The notes beneath the pieces are model-generated. The model was not told where the DNA came from, ran no database searches, and saw only the letters and a program-made list of their open reading frames with translations. 14,554 nucleotides of DNA. Source: Bacilli bacterium (lineage in GTDB: Bacteria; Bacillota_I; Bacilli_A; RF39; UBA660). A program made the position numbers and the translations under genes. The number at the start of each line of letters is the position of its first letter. Positions within the stretch are counted from its first letter, which is position 1. The stretch lies in NCBI GenBank assembly GCA_024693165.1, contig JAILLM010000118.1:1-14554 (forward strand), read 5' to 3'. This document shows positions 1 through 6,907 of this stretch, in pieces.

Positions 1-55
1 ATAAATACTCTTTTAATATATTATTTTTAAAATCCATATCATAATGTTTTCCCAT
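1..55 (-). CDS. Transposase OrfA-like protein, N-terminal 18 residues (cut by window edge)
   Basis: An open frame starts at ATG 53-55 and runs off the left edge. It encodes MGKHYDMDFKNNILKEYL. The pattern M-G-K-x-Y-x-x-x-F-K-x-x-I-(L/V)-x-x-Y resembles the first helix of IS3-family OrfA helix-turn-helix proteins, which bind the IS ends. GAGGTG lies 8 bases before the ATG, inside the 3' arm of the hairpin at 59-88. A promoter (TTGACA at 116-121, AATAAT at 93-98, 17-base spacer) lies upstream. With only 18 residues visible, the assignment depends on the adjacent terminal repeat. Confidence 0.5.
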   Translation of the reverse strand, partial: MGKHYDMDFKNNILKEYL

Positions 56-58
56 AAA

Positions 59-88
59 AATAACACCTCACTTTCTTGAGGTGTTATT
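59..88 (-). terminator. Hairpin in the IS leader: terminator and possible RBS sequestration
   Basis: A perfect 12-bp stem (59-70 with 77-88, six-base loop) is followed on the minus strand by TTTTT and then the transposase ATG. Its 3' arm contains the GAGGTG ribosome binding site of the transposase ORF. It could stop read-through transcription arriving from the secretion locus and also hide the RBS in any read-through RNA, a known way IS elements are insulated. Confidence 0.55.
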
Positions 89-92
89 CTAT

Positions 93-121
93 ATTATTTT
101 GGTCTTTTTTTAAAGTGTCAA
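93..121 (-). promoter_or_regulatory. Promoter of the IS transposase
   Basis: On the minus strand there is a perfect -35 TTGACA (116-121), a 17-base spacer, and AATAAT (93-98), which matches the -10 consensus at five of six positions. The -35 box lies inside the terminal repeat, as is common at the left ends of IS elements. Confidence 0.5.
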
Positions 122-170
122 AAATGGGGTTCACTCCATTACGTGGTTTTTTATTGCTTAAAACAAAATA

Positions 171-194
171 AAAAAAGTCTAAATAGACTTTTTT
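171..194 (-). terminator. Bidirectional terminator after the small secretion-gene cluster
   Basis: A stem of AAAAAAGTCT (171-180) pairs with AGACTTTTTT (185-194) around a four-base loop. Both strands end in a T-run. It overlaps the stop codon of the 103-aa gene and closes the promoter-distal end of the type VII locus. Confidence 0.75.
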
Positions 195-504
195 ATCCTT
201 GTTGATCTTTTCTTTTATCATTCATGGCATTGTTATAAATTTGGTTTTGTAATTGTACAGCACCATATACTTGATTCCATAAACCTTGATTAGGGTTACC
301 AATATTAGCATATAAAGTTTTATATTGATTATAAATTGGACTAGTATTTCCTTTACCATGATATAATGGTTCACATTCATTTACTAAAGTTCTTAATTGC
401 TTTAAATCATTTTGTAATTGTTTTAAAGTTGTGTCCATTTGACCACCACTTTGAGTAAATGTTATAACTTCTTCATATTCATAAGACTTTTGAGTTTGAT
501 CCAT
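193..504 (-). CDS. WXG100-like small protein with YHGKG turn (paralog 1), candidate T7SS substrate
   Basis: This 103-aa protein has no signal peptide or membrane segment. It looks mainly helical, with a helix at about 22-45, a turn, and a second helix at about 56-68. At the turn, where WXG100 proteins have Trp-x-Gly, it has Y48-H49-G50-K51-G52-N53-T54-S55, just after N42-E-C44-E-P-L. The gene at 1042-1353 encodes a paralog identical at 43 of the first 69 positions, including the whole turn and Cys44. After residue 69 the two diverge, though each has a Trp (W76 here). The start is ATG at 504, with AAAGGAGA 8 bases upstream. It sits 22 bp behind the 133-aa gene and probably shares its transcript. 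Small helical proteins beside EssC are usually exported substrates; that role is inferred, and the WXG100 link rests on size, helix-turn-helix shape and the aromatic-x-Gly turn. Confidence 0.7.
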   Translation of the reverse strand: MDQTQKSYEYEEVITFTQSGGQMDTTLKQLQNDLKQLRTLVNECEPLYHGKGNTSPIYNQYKTLYANIGNPNQGLWNQVYGAVQLQNQIYNNAMNDKRKDQQG

Positions 505-526
505 AATAATAATCTCCTTTCAATAA

Positions 527-928
527 TTAAACTGTTTTATTTCCATTAGCTAATAAACGATTTAATTGGTCTAAATCTGACATTAATGTAGAGTCAGTAG
601 ACATGTGTTCATTAATAGCTTGAGTAGCAGTTTTTACTACATTACCATAACTTCTGCTAATAGCATCAACATTATTAGTCATAGTAGTAGTAATTTTATT
701 CATTACACCTTTATAGTTAGAGAATCTTTCATACTTATTAACTAATGTATTGTAATCTCCTGATAAAGTTTGAATATCATTCTTAATATCATTAATTTTC
801 TTTTCGATTTCACCTAATTTATTAAGAACTCCTCCATTACTTTGATTATCATAAGTAAAATTTTGGAATGCTTTAGCTTGTTTATCTAAACTTGCTTCAC
901 CTTTATCATAATAAGCTACTTCATTCAT
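527..928 (-). CDS. Small helical protein (133 aa), candidate T7SS substrate or partner
   Basis: No family is recognised with certainty. The protein has no membrane segment and is almost wholly helical, with amphipathic stretches at about 33-70 (rich in Lys, Glu, Ile, Asn) and about 75-110, ending in a Leu-rich segment (DLDQLNRLL). This suggests a long helical hairpin, the general shape of WXG100 and LXG-partner proteins, but there is no W-x-G motif. ATG at 928 has AAAGGAG 11 bases upstream. Another ATG closer to that site (933-935) opens only a four-codon frame. A strong promoter at 980-1008 drives this gene together with the 103-aa gene downstream. Its position between two WXG100-like paralogs and beside essC suggests it is co-secreted or acts as a binding partner; this is inference. 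Confidence 0.65.
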   Translation of the reverse strand: MNEVAYYDKGEASLDKQAKAFQNFTYDNQSNGGVLNKLGEIEKKINDIKNDIQTLSGDYNTLVNKYERFSNYKGVMNKITTTMTNNVDAISRSYGNVVKTATQAINEHMSTDSTLMSDLDQLNRLLANGNKTV

Positions 929-979
929 ATTTCATTTTCTCCTTTCGACATAGATATCTTTCTACCATATCTTATATTC

Positions 980-1008
980 ATTATATAATTATTTGCAATA
1001 AGAGTAAA
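980..1008 (-). promoter_or_regulatory. Promoter of the 133-aa/103-aa gene pair
   Basis: On the minus strand TTTACT (1003-1008) and a perfect TATAAT (980-985) are separated by exactly 17 bases. The predicted transcript starts near 973 and gives a leader of about 45 bases before the 133-aa gene. It allows the two small genes to be expressed separately from essC-esaB. Confidence 0.65.
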
Positions 1009-1027
1009 CATAAATAAAATTGTTTAC
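1004..1027. promoter_or_regulatory. Inverted repeat overlapping the -35 box, candidate operator
   Basis: GTAAACA (1004-1010) and TGTTTAC (1021-1027) form a perfect 7-bp dyad with a 10-base gap. One arm covers most of the -35 hexamer. No T-run follows on either strand, so it does not look like a terminator. A repressor or activator site is the simpler reading; no regulator is identified. Confidence 0.35.
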
Positions 1028-1041
1028 AAAATTATTACATA

Positions 1042-1353
1042 CTAAGAATCTTTATTCTTATCTGAAACTGCATTAGTGTTCATTAAATTAATAAGATCAT
1101 AACTGTTTTTAGTATTAAACCACATAGTTCCAGAAGTACTATCTGTTCCTAACTTATCATATAAGTCTTTATAGCATTTATAAATTGAACTAGTATTTCC
1201 TTTACCATGAAATAATGGTTCACATTCATTAATAGTGGTTCTAAGTGTAACTAAATCATTTTGTAATTTAGTTAGTGCTTGGTCTAATTCTCCACCAGCA
1301 CCAGTAAATTTAATTACTTCATCGTAATCGTATTCTTTTCGTGATTGGTCCAT
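1042..1353 (-). CDS. WXG100-like small protein with FHGKG turn (paralog 2), candidate T7SS substrate
   Basis: This 103-aa protein is a paralog of the 193-504 product. The shared core is N42-E-C44-E-P-L, then F48-H49-G50-K51-G52-N53-T54-S55 and I57-Y58. The aromatic-x-Gly turn (F-H-G) replaces the Trp-x-Gly of ordinary WXG100 proteins. It has a second Cys (C60), and its C-terminal part (T-M-W78 onward) differs from paralog 1. There is no signal peptide or membrane helix. ATG at 1353 is preceded by AGGAGAGGG at good spacing. The gene lies between the terminator of the essC-esaB unit and the promoter of the next small-gene pair, so it appears to be its own transcription unit. Export by the EssC machine is inferred from size, shape and location; a chaperone or adaptor role is also possible. 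Confidence 0.7.
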   Translation of the reverse strand: MDQSRKEYDYDEVIKFTGAGGELDQALTKLQNDLVTLRTTINECEPLFHGKGNTSSIYKCYKDLYDKLGTDSTSGTMWFNTKNSYDLINLMNTNAVSDKNKDS

Positions 1354-1408
1354 CTTTACCCTCTCCTATCATAAATATGATATCATAAAAATTCAAATAA
1401 TAATATAT

Positions 1409-1437
1409 ATATTAAAAAAATGAAAAAAACTAGACAA
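1409..1437 (-). promoter_or_regulatory. Candidate promoter of the 1042-1353 gene
   Basis: TTGTCT (1432-1437), a 17-base spacer and TAATAT (1409-1414) lie just after the esaB terminator and would give a leader of about 50 bases. A second possibility, TTGAAT (1391-1396) with TATGAT (1368-1373) at 17 bases, would start the RNA inside the ribosome binding site and is less likely. The region is so AT-rich that chance matches are expected. Confidence 0.35.
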
Positions 1438-1438
1438 T

Positions 1439-1473
1439 AAAAAAATCCTAACTTGATAAAACAAATTAGGATT
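1439..1473 (-). terminator. Terminator of the essC-esaB unit
   Basis: AATCCTAACTTG (1444-1455) pairs with CAAATTAGGATT (1462-1473). On the minus-strand RNA this is a 12-bp stem with one G-U pair and a six-base loop, followed by a T-run (1439-1445). It lies 5 bases beyond the esaB stop codon and separates the motor genes from the small-protein genes. Confidence 0.8.
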
Positions 1474-1477
1474 AATT

Positions 1478-1732
1478 TTAATAAAAAGCTAACTTAGTAC
1501 CATTTTTTATAGTAGATTGATGAACTAATATATTCATATCATATACTTCACCAGTTCTCTTATTAATTAAAATACTATTCTTTTTAGGTTTATAAGTAGG
1601 CATAATATCATCAATTATTAATTTATTAAGCATTTCACATACATAATAAATTGATTTATTGTATGGTATTGTAACATCCATACTTATATCAAATTGAGGA
1701 AACGAAACTTCACAAATTAGTTTATATTTCAT
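1478..1732 (-). CDS. esaB: EsaB/YukD-like ubiquitin-fold accessory protein of type VII secretion
   Basis: This 84-aa protein has the alternating strand-helix pattern of the YukD/EsaB family: an N-terminal hairpin (MKYKLICEVSF, then DISMDVTIPYNKSIYYV), a helix (CEMLNKLIIDD), and a C-terminal hairpin with the family-like phrase N-K-R-T-G-E-V-Y-D and the ending I-K-N-G-T-K-L-A-F-Y. EsaB is a small cytosolic protein needed for type VIIb secretion in Firmicutes. An ATG at 1738 touches the Shine-Dalgarno site AAGGAGG, whereas ATG 1730-1732 is six bases from it, so the shorter start is chosen. The ribosome binding site lies in the last codons of essC and the reading frames overlap by 11 bp, indicating translational coupling. 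In B. subtilis and S. aureus esaB lies upstream of essC, so this order is reversed. Confidence 0.82.
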   Translation of the reverse strand: MKYKLICEVSFPQFDISMDVTIPYNKSIYYVCEMLNKLIIDDIMPTYKPKKNSILINKRTGEVYDMNILVHQSTIKNGTKLAFY

Positions 1733-4700
1733 CTTCATCCTCCTTTTCAGTAAATTCTAATACTTGAGACAAGTATCCATTACCATTCTTAACAACATAA
1801 CCTTCGTTTTCTGGTAATGCTTCTTTTTGTCTAATATCTCTAGAATTTAGATCAATAAACATTTGAGTATCATATGTATTACCAATTAAAATACCATGAG
1901 AATCCATTAATGTCTTAGCTAAACCTTTATCTCTAGCAACTTCTTTATAATCAGCGGCGATATCAGCAATTACAAAATCAAATAATTGTAATTCTCTAAT
2001 TTTATCAACCATTGATGAGAAATCATCAGTAGCATCACCAATCATATTAAAGCAAGCTGAAGTTTCATGTAATACAATTAAACTTCTCTTACCAGGATTG
2101 TATGCAGTCTTATCAGTCATAGCAGAATACTTTTCATATTCTTGATTAACAAAAATCTTTAAGTTATTAAATGTATTCTTTAATTCAGAAGAATCAACAT
2201 ATGTAATATTTTTAAATCTTTGACCTTTCATAGATTCATTAGCATCAAATAAATATACCTTATTAGTATCAGTTACTAATGTATCTAATTCAGCATAGAA
2301 TGTCTTACAATACTCAGATAAATTAAACTTCTTAGGAGCAAGTATTAATGTACCAAAGTTTGCTTGTAAATCCATATAAATTGGTTCAATAGATGCTTTA
2401 CTGTATCCAACACATATATTATTAAGAGAAATCTTATCCATTGAAATATGATTAACAGTAATACTCTTAGGAACCATAGGTAATGGAATAGCTTTAGTCT
2501 TATAGTAATTATTTAATGTAGTATTAACATTCTTAATAATTGCTTGTAACTTATCAGGTTCATAAATAGAAGCAGTTTGATATTCATAAACAATTTTATT
2601 AATAGCAAGTAAACCTCTACCCTTTAAATTTTTAGGAATAACACCTTTAGCAGCATTTCCTAATACATTAGAATATTCATCATTTGCAATCTTAGTAGTT
2701 AATACTTGAGGGAATGCTTCCATAGCTTTTCCTCTTAATACAGTTTGTTCTACTGAAGAAACTACAAATACAATTCCATATTTAGCACATTCTTTATATA
2801 AAGAATATAATCCATCAAATTCATCTTCTAAGTTTTCTTTTAGATTTTCAATTGAGTTAATAATGAATAACATAATTGGATCTTTTTCTTTAGAATATTT
2901 AATATGTGAATCATAGCTACCACCAAATTCACGATATTTACGTTTTCTTTCAGCAAAGATTTTTTTAGCAAATCTAAATGTATTCTTAATCTTTTCTACT
3001 TCACTCATGTAAGTAACACTACCAACATGTGGAGAATCTTTAAACATTGCTAAAGTTTCAGCACCAAAGTCGCAAATATAAATATTAACTTCTTGTGGAG
3101 TAAAAGTAGTAATAATTGAATAAATCATAGTTTGAAGTAATTGTTCCTTACCAGAACCAGATACTCCAGTAATATAAGTATTACCTTTATTTAAATCAAG
3201 TTGTAATACTGATTGTTTTTGTTCAAAAGGATTATCATATTCACCAATAATAGGATTTATTCTAAATGGTATTCTTGTAGTATTATATTTCTTCTTCAAA
3301 TTATCAACATAGATTATTTCAGGAATAGCTTCTAGCCATAACTTTCTAATCTTCATAGTCTTTTGTTTTGAAATATTAGATACATAAAGAATAATATTTA
3401 ATAATTCTTCACCATGAACATCTTGATTAATTTGATTATTATCAGCAACTATCATATCAGCTGAATCAATTTCTTCACCAGTTTGTCCTAAGATAGTTAC
3501 ACTAGTATCAACTTCTTTTTTAACAATTTTAGTAGGTTTATATAAACCTCCAGCATAAGCAGATTGACCTAAAGTAAATACTTCATCTAAACCTACTAGC
3601 ATATAGAATGCACCAGTTTGATGTAAGTATGCTGCATCATCTACATTAATCATATCTTTAGAGTCTGCTTTATCTTGAACTCTCAAACAAATCTTAAATT
3701 TAGAGTTTGATTTAATTTGTTCATCAACAACACCAGCAGGTTTTTGAGTAGCAAGAATTAAGTGAATTCCTAAAGAACGTCCAATACGTGCAATTGAAAC
3801 TAATTGCTCCAAGAACTCAGGTTCTTGTGCTTTTAATTCCGCAAACTCATCACTTATGATAAATAAATGTGATAAAGGTTCATCTAACATACCTTTTCTA
3901 TAATATTGTTGATATTTATAAATATTCATTGAAGAGTCATTTAACTTTTCACGAGCTTCATTAAACATTCTTTGTCTACGTTTAGATTCTGCTTCTAAGG
4001 AAGCTAAACTTCTTCTTATTTCTGATTTATCAAGGTTTGTAATTGTACCAACTAAGTGAGGTAAATGCATTCCTGTTTCTTTATTATCAAACGAACCAGC
4101 AAGTCCACCACCTTTATAGTCGATAAGTACAAATTGTACTTCTTCAGGTGAAAAGTTAACACATAAAGATAAGATATATGTAATTAACCATTCTGATTTA
4201 CCCGAACCAGTAGTACCAGCAACTAAACCATGAGGTCCATAAGCTTTTTCATGAATATCGAAATTAAAGATATTACCACTTTGATCAATACCTACTGGAA
4301 CAGCTAAACTATTAACTGGATTATTTTGAATCCATCTATCACCAGAGTTTAATTGTTCAACATTACCAACATCATACATAGCTAAGAATCCAACGCTCTT
4401 AGGAAGTTCATGTTTATCTAATGGAACATCTACATAAATATTAGCAAGTTCTCTGAAACAATCTTCAACATTAATTGTAGTATTTAATTCAGCAGTAAAA
4501 TGTAATTGATTATTTTCATCAAGATCATTTTTAAATAATCCTGAATTTTCTTTATCTATATTAATAAATGTAGAACATTGACTAGGAAGATTAGCAATTC
4601 TATTATTTTTAATTAATAATGAGAATCCTAAGTTAACACCTGTATTTAATATTTGATTAATACCTTCAAATTGTTTAGCGTCATTAATGTTATCTGTTAT

Positions 4701-6350
4701 TACTAAGAAATAAGGTAAGAAATTAGTATAAGTAGTTCCATCATCATCGTCACCCTTATCTTTTAAAGCGCCTTTTCTTTCTTTAATAACATTTTCAATA
4801 TAAGAAGATAATCTCTTCTTTTCATCTATAGTTCTACAAATAAAACGAGTTGTATGAGAATTATCCCAACAATGTGGAAGATATTTTAAATAATCCCAAT
4901 CATGATATTTAGTATTATCAGTAAATACTATAATCTTTAATTCACTATATAAATGGAATGTAGCAATTTGTAAAAGAATACTTTCAAAGAATAATCTTAA
5001 ATCACCTGCATTACCAATAATAGCAGTAATTCTATTTTGAACTAATGAAGTATTAACCGGAACATCATCAACATAAGATACTCTCTTAATTAAATCATGT
5101 AGTTCTGATTCTAATGCACTTTCATCTGTTCCAAATCCTTTAGAATCATATCTAAAATTAATTCTAGGAGGAACAATACCAATACCAACTCTAACTTGTA
5201 AGAAGTCATCATCGAATAATGTTTTTTCCCATAAATTTCTTTTTCTTCTAAAGATAATTTGTTGGCATTCTTCAAGAGAAACATTATTTTCAATTAATAT
5301 TTGTTTTTGTTCTGCAATGATTTCATTAATTTCTTTTTCTTTAGTTACTAAATACTTTCTATAGTTTTTAGTATTAAAGATTCTCATCTTTGCATTTTCT
5401 TTCTTTTGATACCTTCTAGTTAAAGTAGGCCATAACAACGCACTTATTGTCATAATTACTGACATTAAGATTGAAGGCATAACTTGAGCCAATGTAGATT
5501 GACCAGCAAATACACTAGATAAACTAGTAAACATAGTAAATCCAGATGTAATAAACATAGTTAATTGTGGTCCAAGTGTTAAAATTGCAGGCATAACCTT
5601 TGGAGGATTAACATTTGGTGGACTAGCAAATTCTATTTCTCTTTCTTTAAGAATAGATCTAAATCTTGGAGATCTTTGGAATTTATCATCACCAAATACT
5701 TCTTTATCATCTTCAAGTTCTAATACACCTTGGCGAATTTCTTGAGTAATAGGTTGTTTCTTATCAAAAGTTCCATTATTTAATTGAACAGTATAGTTAT
5801 TTAATAAACCAGCAACTACAACTGTGTCACCTAAACAAAATACTTTTAAACCACCAACAAATATTACATCACCATGGTCTACTCTTTTTCTTTTAACAAG
5901 TCTATCATTAACATAAACATAATCATCTATAGACTCTAAGAACCACATTCCTTTATCACTTAATAAAGAATATGCATGATTTCTTAAATAAGGTGAATTA
6001 TAACAAATATCACAATCAGAAGCCTTACCAATTACTATTTTATTTTTCTTAGGTTTTATTTCAATTGAATTTTCTACATTAGAAGAATATATATAAACAG
6101 TAATAATAGTTTGATCAACAATATTTTTAATATTAAATACTGTTCCAATAGAAACTATACAACTAGCAACTACACCTTTATCAGTTTGAATTTCAAAGTT
6201 ATGATTTGCATTGAATTGTAATTTATTATCAACATAAACTATATTACCAATAACGTCGTTAAAGTAATCTCTTATTTGATAATCACCGTCAGGAGTATCA
6301 GATAAAAAAACTTTAAAAAGCATGTTTTTACTAATAACAGCAACTACCAT
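1722..6350 (-). CDS. essC: EssC/YukB-type FtsK/SpoIIIE ATPase, motor of a type VIIb secretion system
   Basis: This 1542-aa protein is close to the length of S. aureus EssC. Order of parts: two FHA-like beta domains (about 1-90 and 95-190; I-V-I-G-K-A at 105-110, N-H-A-Y-S at 124-128, H-G-D-V-I at 159-163); two membrane helices (about 252-280 and 290-310); a cytosolic linker/D0 region (about 370-640); then three FtsK-like ATPase domains. D1 has Walker A GTTGSGKS (712-719) and Walker B ending S-D834-E835. D2 has GVSGSGKE (1062-1069), with Glu where Ser/Thr is usual, and its Walker B reads F-I-I-N-S-I-E with no Asp. D3 has no P-loop; A-P-K-K at 1338-1341 marks the remnant. The protein docks substrates at the membrane and drives their export. 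The tail is very acidic (KEDEDEI) and overlaps esaB. The start has AAGGAGGAG 7 bases upstream. No EssB, EssA or EsaA gene is in the window. Confidence 0.93.
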   Translation of the reverse strand: MVVAVISKNMLFKVFLSDTPDGDYQIRDYFNDVIGNIVYVDNKLQFNANHNFEIQTDKGVVASCIVSIGTVFNIKNIVDQTIITVYIYSSNVENSIEIKPKKNKIVIGKASDCDICYNSPYLRNHAYSLLSDKGMWFLESIDDYVYVNDRLVKRKRVDHGDVIFVGGLKVFCLGDTVVVAGLLNNYTVQLNNGTFDKKQPITQEIRQGVLELEDDKEVFGDDKFQRSPRFRSILKEREIEFASPPNVNPPKVMPAILTLGPQLTMFITSGFTMFTSLSSVFAGQSTLAQVMPSILMSVIMTISALLWPTLTRRYQKKENAKMRIFNTKNYRKYLVTKEKEINEIIAEQKQILIENNVSLEECQQIIFRRKRNLWEKTLFDDDFLQVRVGIGIVPPRINFRYDSKGFGTDESALESELHDLIKRVSYVDDVPVNTSLVQNRITAIIGNAGDLRLFFESILLQIATFHLYSELKIIVFTDNTKYHDWDYLKYLPHCWDNSHTTRFICRTIDEKKRLSSYIENVIKERKGALKDKGDDDDGTTYTNFLPYFLVITDNINDAKQFEGINQILNTGVNLGFSLLIKNNRIANLPSQCSTFINIDKENSGLFKNDLDENNQLHFTAELNTTINVEDCFRELANIYVDVPLDKHELPKSVGFLAMYDVGNVEQLNSGDRWIQNNPVNSLAVPVGIDQSGNIFNFDIHEKAYGPHGLVAGTTGSGKSEWLITYILSLCVNFSPEEVQFVLIDYKGGGLAGSFDNKETGMHLPHLVGTITNLDKSEIRRSLASLEAESKRRQRMFNEAREKLNDSSMNIYKYQQYYRKGMLDEPLSHLFIISDEFAELKAQEPEFLEQLVSIARIGRSLGIHLILATQKPAGVVDEQIKSNSKFKICLRVQDKADSKDMINVDDAAYLHQTGAFYMLVGLDEVFTLGQSAYAGGLYKPTKIVKKEVDTSVTILGQTGEEIDSADMIVADNNQINQDVHGEELLNIILYVSNISKQKTMKIRKLWLEAIPEIIYVDNLKKKYNTTRIPFRINPIIGEYDNPFEQKQSVLQLDLNKGNTYITGVSGSGKEQLLQTMIYSIITTFTPQEVNIYICDFGAETLAMFKDSPHVGSVTYMSEVEKIKNTFRFAKKIFAERKRKYREFGGSYDSHIKYSKEKDPIMLFIINSIENLKENLEDEFDGLYSLYKECAKYGIVFVVSSVEQTVLRGKAMEAFPQVLTTKIANDEYSNVLGNAAKGVIPKNLKGRGLLAINKIVYEYQTASIYEPDKLQAIIKNVNTTLNNYYKTKAIPLPMVPKSITVNHISMDKISLNNICVGYSKASIEPIYMDLQANFGTLILAPKKFNLSEYCKTFYAELDTLVTDTNKVYLFDANESMKGQRFKNITYVDSSELKNTFNNLKIFVNQEYEKYSAMTDKTAYNPGKRSLIVLHETSACFNMIGDATDDFSSMVDKIRELQLFDFVIADIAADYKEVARDKGLAKTLMDSHGILIGNTYDTQMFIDLNSRDIRQKEALPENEGYVVKNGNGYLSQVLEFTEKEDEDEI

Positions 6351-6374
6351 TAATACTCCTCCTTATTCTATATA

Positions 6375-6403
6375 ATAATACCATAATAAAAAAGAAATAT
6401 AAA
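6375..6403 (-). promoter_or_regulatory. Extended -10 promoter of essC
   Basis: On the minus strand TGGTATTAT (6375-6383) is an extended -10 element, and TTTATA (6398-6403) lies at a 17-base spacing as a moderate -35. The transcript would start near 6368 with an 18-base leader carrying AAGGAGGAG. Confidence 0.5.
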
Positions 6404-6442
6404 TGTAAATAAGGTAAAAAAATAGTTTATATTAAATATAAA

Positions 6443-6451
6443 TATGATAAT
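6443..6451 (+). promoter_or_regulatory. Candidate -10 region of the 116-aa gene
   Basis: The overlapping hexamers TATGAT (6443-6448) and GATAAT (6446-6451) lie about 20 bases before the start codon of the plus-strand gene. No good -35 is visible at the right distance, so an activator or another sigma factor could be involved. Together with the essC promoter this makes a 121-bp divergent promoter region. Confidence 0.3.
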
Positions 6452-6471
6452 CTTTTATTAGGAGGATTATT

Positions 6472-6822
6472 ATGAATCAAGATATTAATAATGAAAATTT
6501 AGTACAAAATCAAGTAGATAATACTATATATCAAAATACAAATGTAGTGCCACAAACTGAACCTGTTAAGGAACAAGTACAAGCACCTGTTCAACAAGAA
6601 GTTATGGCACCTACTCCAATAGAACAAACAGAAGTTATTCAAGAAGAAGTTTCTAAAACTGAAGAACCTAAAAAATCTAAAATAATAGTTTTAGATGAAG
6701 ACCCAGTTAAATTTGAAGTTCAACAAGTTGAAGTAGCTAACGTAGATGTTCCAACTGAACAACCACAAGAAGAAAAGAAAGAAGAATTACCACAAGTTCA
6801 AACAGGTAATATTCAATTCTAA
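6472..6822 (+). CDS. Unrecognised disordered Gln/Pro/Glu/Val-rich small protein (116 aa)
   Basis: The family is not recognised. The sequence is of low complexity: Asn/Gln-rich at the N terminus, then Pro, Gln, Val and Glu repeats, one more ordered-looking segment (about 69-90, K-S-K-I-I-V-L-D-E-D-P-V-K-F-E-V), and an acidic C terminus ending G-N-I-Q-F. It has no Cys, no membrane helix and no signal peptide, so it should be a soluble, mostly unstructured cytosolic protein. ATG at 6472 has GGAGG 6 bases upstream, a strong site, and a clean terminator follows, so this is a real expressed gene. It is divergent from essC with only 121 bp between them. A link to secretion (adaptor, or scaffold for the FHA domains of EssC) is possible but only inferred from position. 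Confidence 0.7.
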   Translation: MNQDINNENLVQNQVDNTIYQNTNVVPQTEPVKEQVQAPVQQEVMAPTPIEQTEVIQEEVSKTEEPKKSKIIVLDEDPVKFEVQQVEVANVDVPTEQPQEEKKEELPQVQTGNIQF

Positions 6823-6844
6823 CTAGACATAAGTCTAGTTTTTT
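6821..6844 (+). terminator. Terminator of the 116-aa gene
   Basis: AACTAGAC (6821-6828) pairs with GTCTAGTT (6833-6840) around the loop ATAA, and a T-run to 6844 follows. It overlaps the TAA stop codon. Confidence 0.85.
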
Positions 6845-6855
6845 ATTTGGTTTTA

Positions 6856-6884
6856 TTGAGATAAATTCTAAAATAATTTATAAT
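6856..6884 (+). promoter_or_regulatory. Promoter of the zinc-ribbon membrane protein gene
   Basis: TTGAGA (6856-6861) and a perfect TATAAT (6879-6884) are separated by 17 bases. It is among the best promoter matches in the window. The RNA would start near 6891, just ahead of the AGGAAG ribosome binding site. Confidence 0.7.
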
Positions 6885-6907
6885 TCTTATAGAATAGGAA
6901 GATATAA

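Larger units (their letters stand above)
1..138 (-). mobile_element. End of an IS3-like insertion sequence (partial)
   Basis: On the minus strand the element appears to begin at 138 with TGGAGTGAACCCCA and continue into TTTTTGACACTTT. This resembles the TG-starting, CCCCA-containing terminal repeats of IS3/IS150-group elements. Inside it follow a promoter, a 12-bp hairpin and the first codons of a transposase-like ORF, which is the layout expected at the left end of an IS. The other end, its matching repeat and the target duplication lie outside the window, so the exact boundary cannot be confirmed. The family call rests on resemblance of the terminal repeat and of the first residues. Confidence 0.55.

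Noticed and set aside
921..935. Four-codon frame overlapping the start of the 133-aa gene
   Set aside because: It has good RBS spacing, but so short a frame in AT-rich DNA is expected by chance; no sign of attenuation.
1376..1387. Perfect 12-bp palindrome TATGATATCATA upstream of the 1042-1353 gene
   Set aside because: Built only of AT-rich hexamers common in this DNA and not tied to a firm promoter; not listed as an operator.
5111..5293. 60-residue minus-strand reading frame inside essC
   Set aside because: It is an out-of-frame shadow of the essC coding sequence, with no ribosome binding site of its own and biased Leu/Lys composition.
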